Below are positions 33,126 to 33,235 of a stretch of 33,235 nt of DNA, piece by piece. Below the pieces are notes generated by a model that was given only the letters and a program-made list of their open reading frames with translations, did no database searches and was not told the origin of the DNA. The stretch is taken from the NCBI GenBank assembly GCA_009691105.1, contig SHVU01000020.1, positions 1 to 33,235 of the forward strand, written 5' to 3'. The stretch comes from Rhodospirillales bacterium. GTDB taxonomy: Bacteria > Pseudomonadota > Alphaproteobacteria > Rhodospirillales > SHVU01. The first letter of the stretch is position 1, and each line of letters starts with the position of its first letter. The translations under genes were made by a program, and so were the position numbers.

Positions 33126-33235
33126 CGTGATCCGTCCTTTGTCAGGTAGCGCGTTACAACGTCGACGAATACGGGCCCGAAACGGCGCCGACCTTCGGTC
33201 GAGACATGAATCAAGTCAACGAAAAGCTCGTCGCC
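33122..33235 (-). CDS. SGNH hydrolase, C-terminal fragment (gene continues beyond the window)
   Basis: The last 37 residues of a minus-strand gene are visible, starting GDELFVDLIHVSTEGRR. The DLIH segment matches the block V Asp-x-x-His of SGNH/GDSL hydrolases, followed by a helix (VFVDVVTRYL). The TGA overlaps the acyl carrier ATG. SGNH proteins paired with MBOAT acyltransferases (AlgX, AlgJ, DltD, PatB types) usually complete or edit the acyl transfer outside the membrane. The bulk of the gene is not visible, so the call rests on the motif and context. Confidence 0.6.
   Translation of the reverse strand, partial: GDELFVDLIHVSTEGRRRFGPVFVDVVTRYLTKDGSR

Overview
The window is a GC-rich, gene-dense stretch of bacterial chromosome with short intergenic gaps and many 4-base start/stop overlaps. 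Its gene content points to an alphaproteobacterium, probably a Rhodospirillales-like lineage: an IalB-type protein coupled to rlmN, DUF1491 and DUF1127 proteins, a YggT/DUF167/FolD/NnrU run, a Bax-inhibitor-1 protein and a GcvA-like LysR regulator. The lineage is inferred from family content, not from a marker-gene comparison. No CRISPR array, insertion sequence or rRNA was seen.

Layout. 1-330: a tyrosine-recombinase remnant followed by an AT-rich patch abuts a tRNA-Ser, probably the edge of an old integrated element. 400-3970: DUF1491, a frameshifted membrane protein, a 1-Cys peroxiredoxin, a 2-hydroxyacid dehydrogenase and a Bax-inhibitor-1 protein. 4048-8743: a YbbAP-type ABC exporter divergent from a TesA-like esterase, then a beta-carbonic anhydrase followed by a decayed copy of the esterase 3' end. 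8786-11799: FIST sensor protein, SAM methyltransferase, SpoU-type RNA methyltransferase. 11853-15187: ialB-rlmN, two tandem small membrane proteins, a glutathione transferase with an internal stop, and a glyoxalase-fold protein. 15312-18165: argG, a Sir2/uracil-DNA-glycosylase chimera, a low-molecular-weight phosphatase and ThpR. 18180-24703: MFS transporter, DUF1127 protein, LysR regulator, acetoacetyl-CoA synthetase and two EamA transporters. 24759-29484: metallopeptidase, tRNA-Ala, yggT-DUF167-folD-nnrU and lepA. 29511-33235: a minus-strand group of SGNH hydrolase (partial), acyl carrier protein, MBOAT acyltransferase and a two-domain iron-sulfur flavoprotein-like protein.

Most genes are conserved housekeeping or broadly distributed. 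The parts most worth a second look are: the SGNH-ACP-MBOAT-flavoprotein group, which resembles a Dlt/Alg-type cell-surface acylation cassette with an unusual redox partner; the Sir2-UDG fusion; the 74-base duplicated esterase fragment flanking the carbonic anhydrase; and several genes whose -10-like hexamer sits 5-6 bases before the ATG with no Shine-Dalgarno, suggesting leaderless transcripts. Three disrupted genes (a frameshift near 1000, a nonsense codon at 14100, the Sir2-UDG fusion) indicate either gene decay or, for the first two, possible sequence errors.
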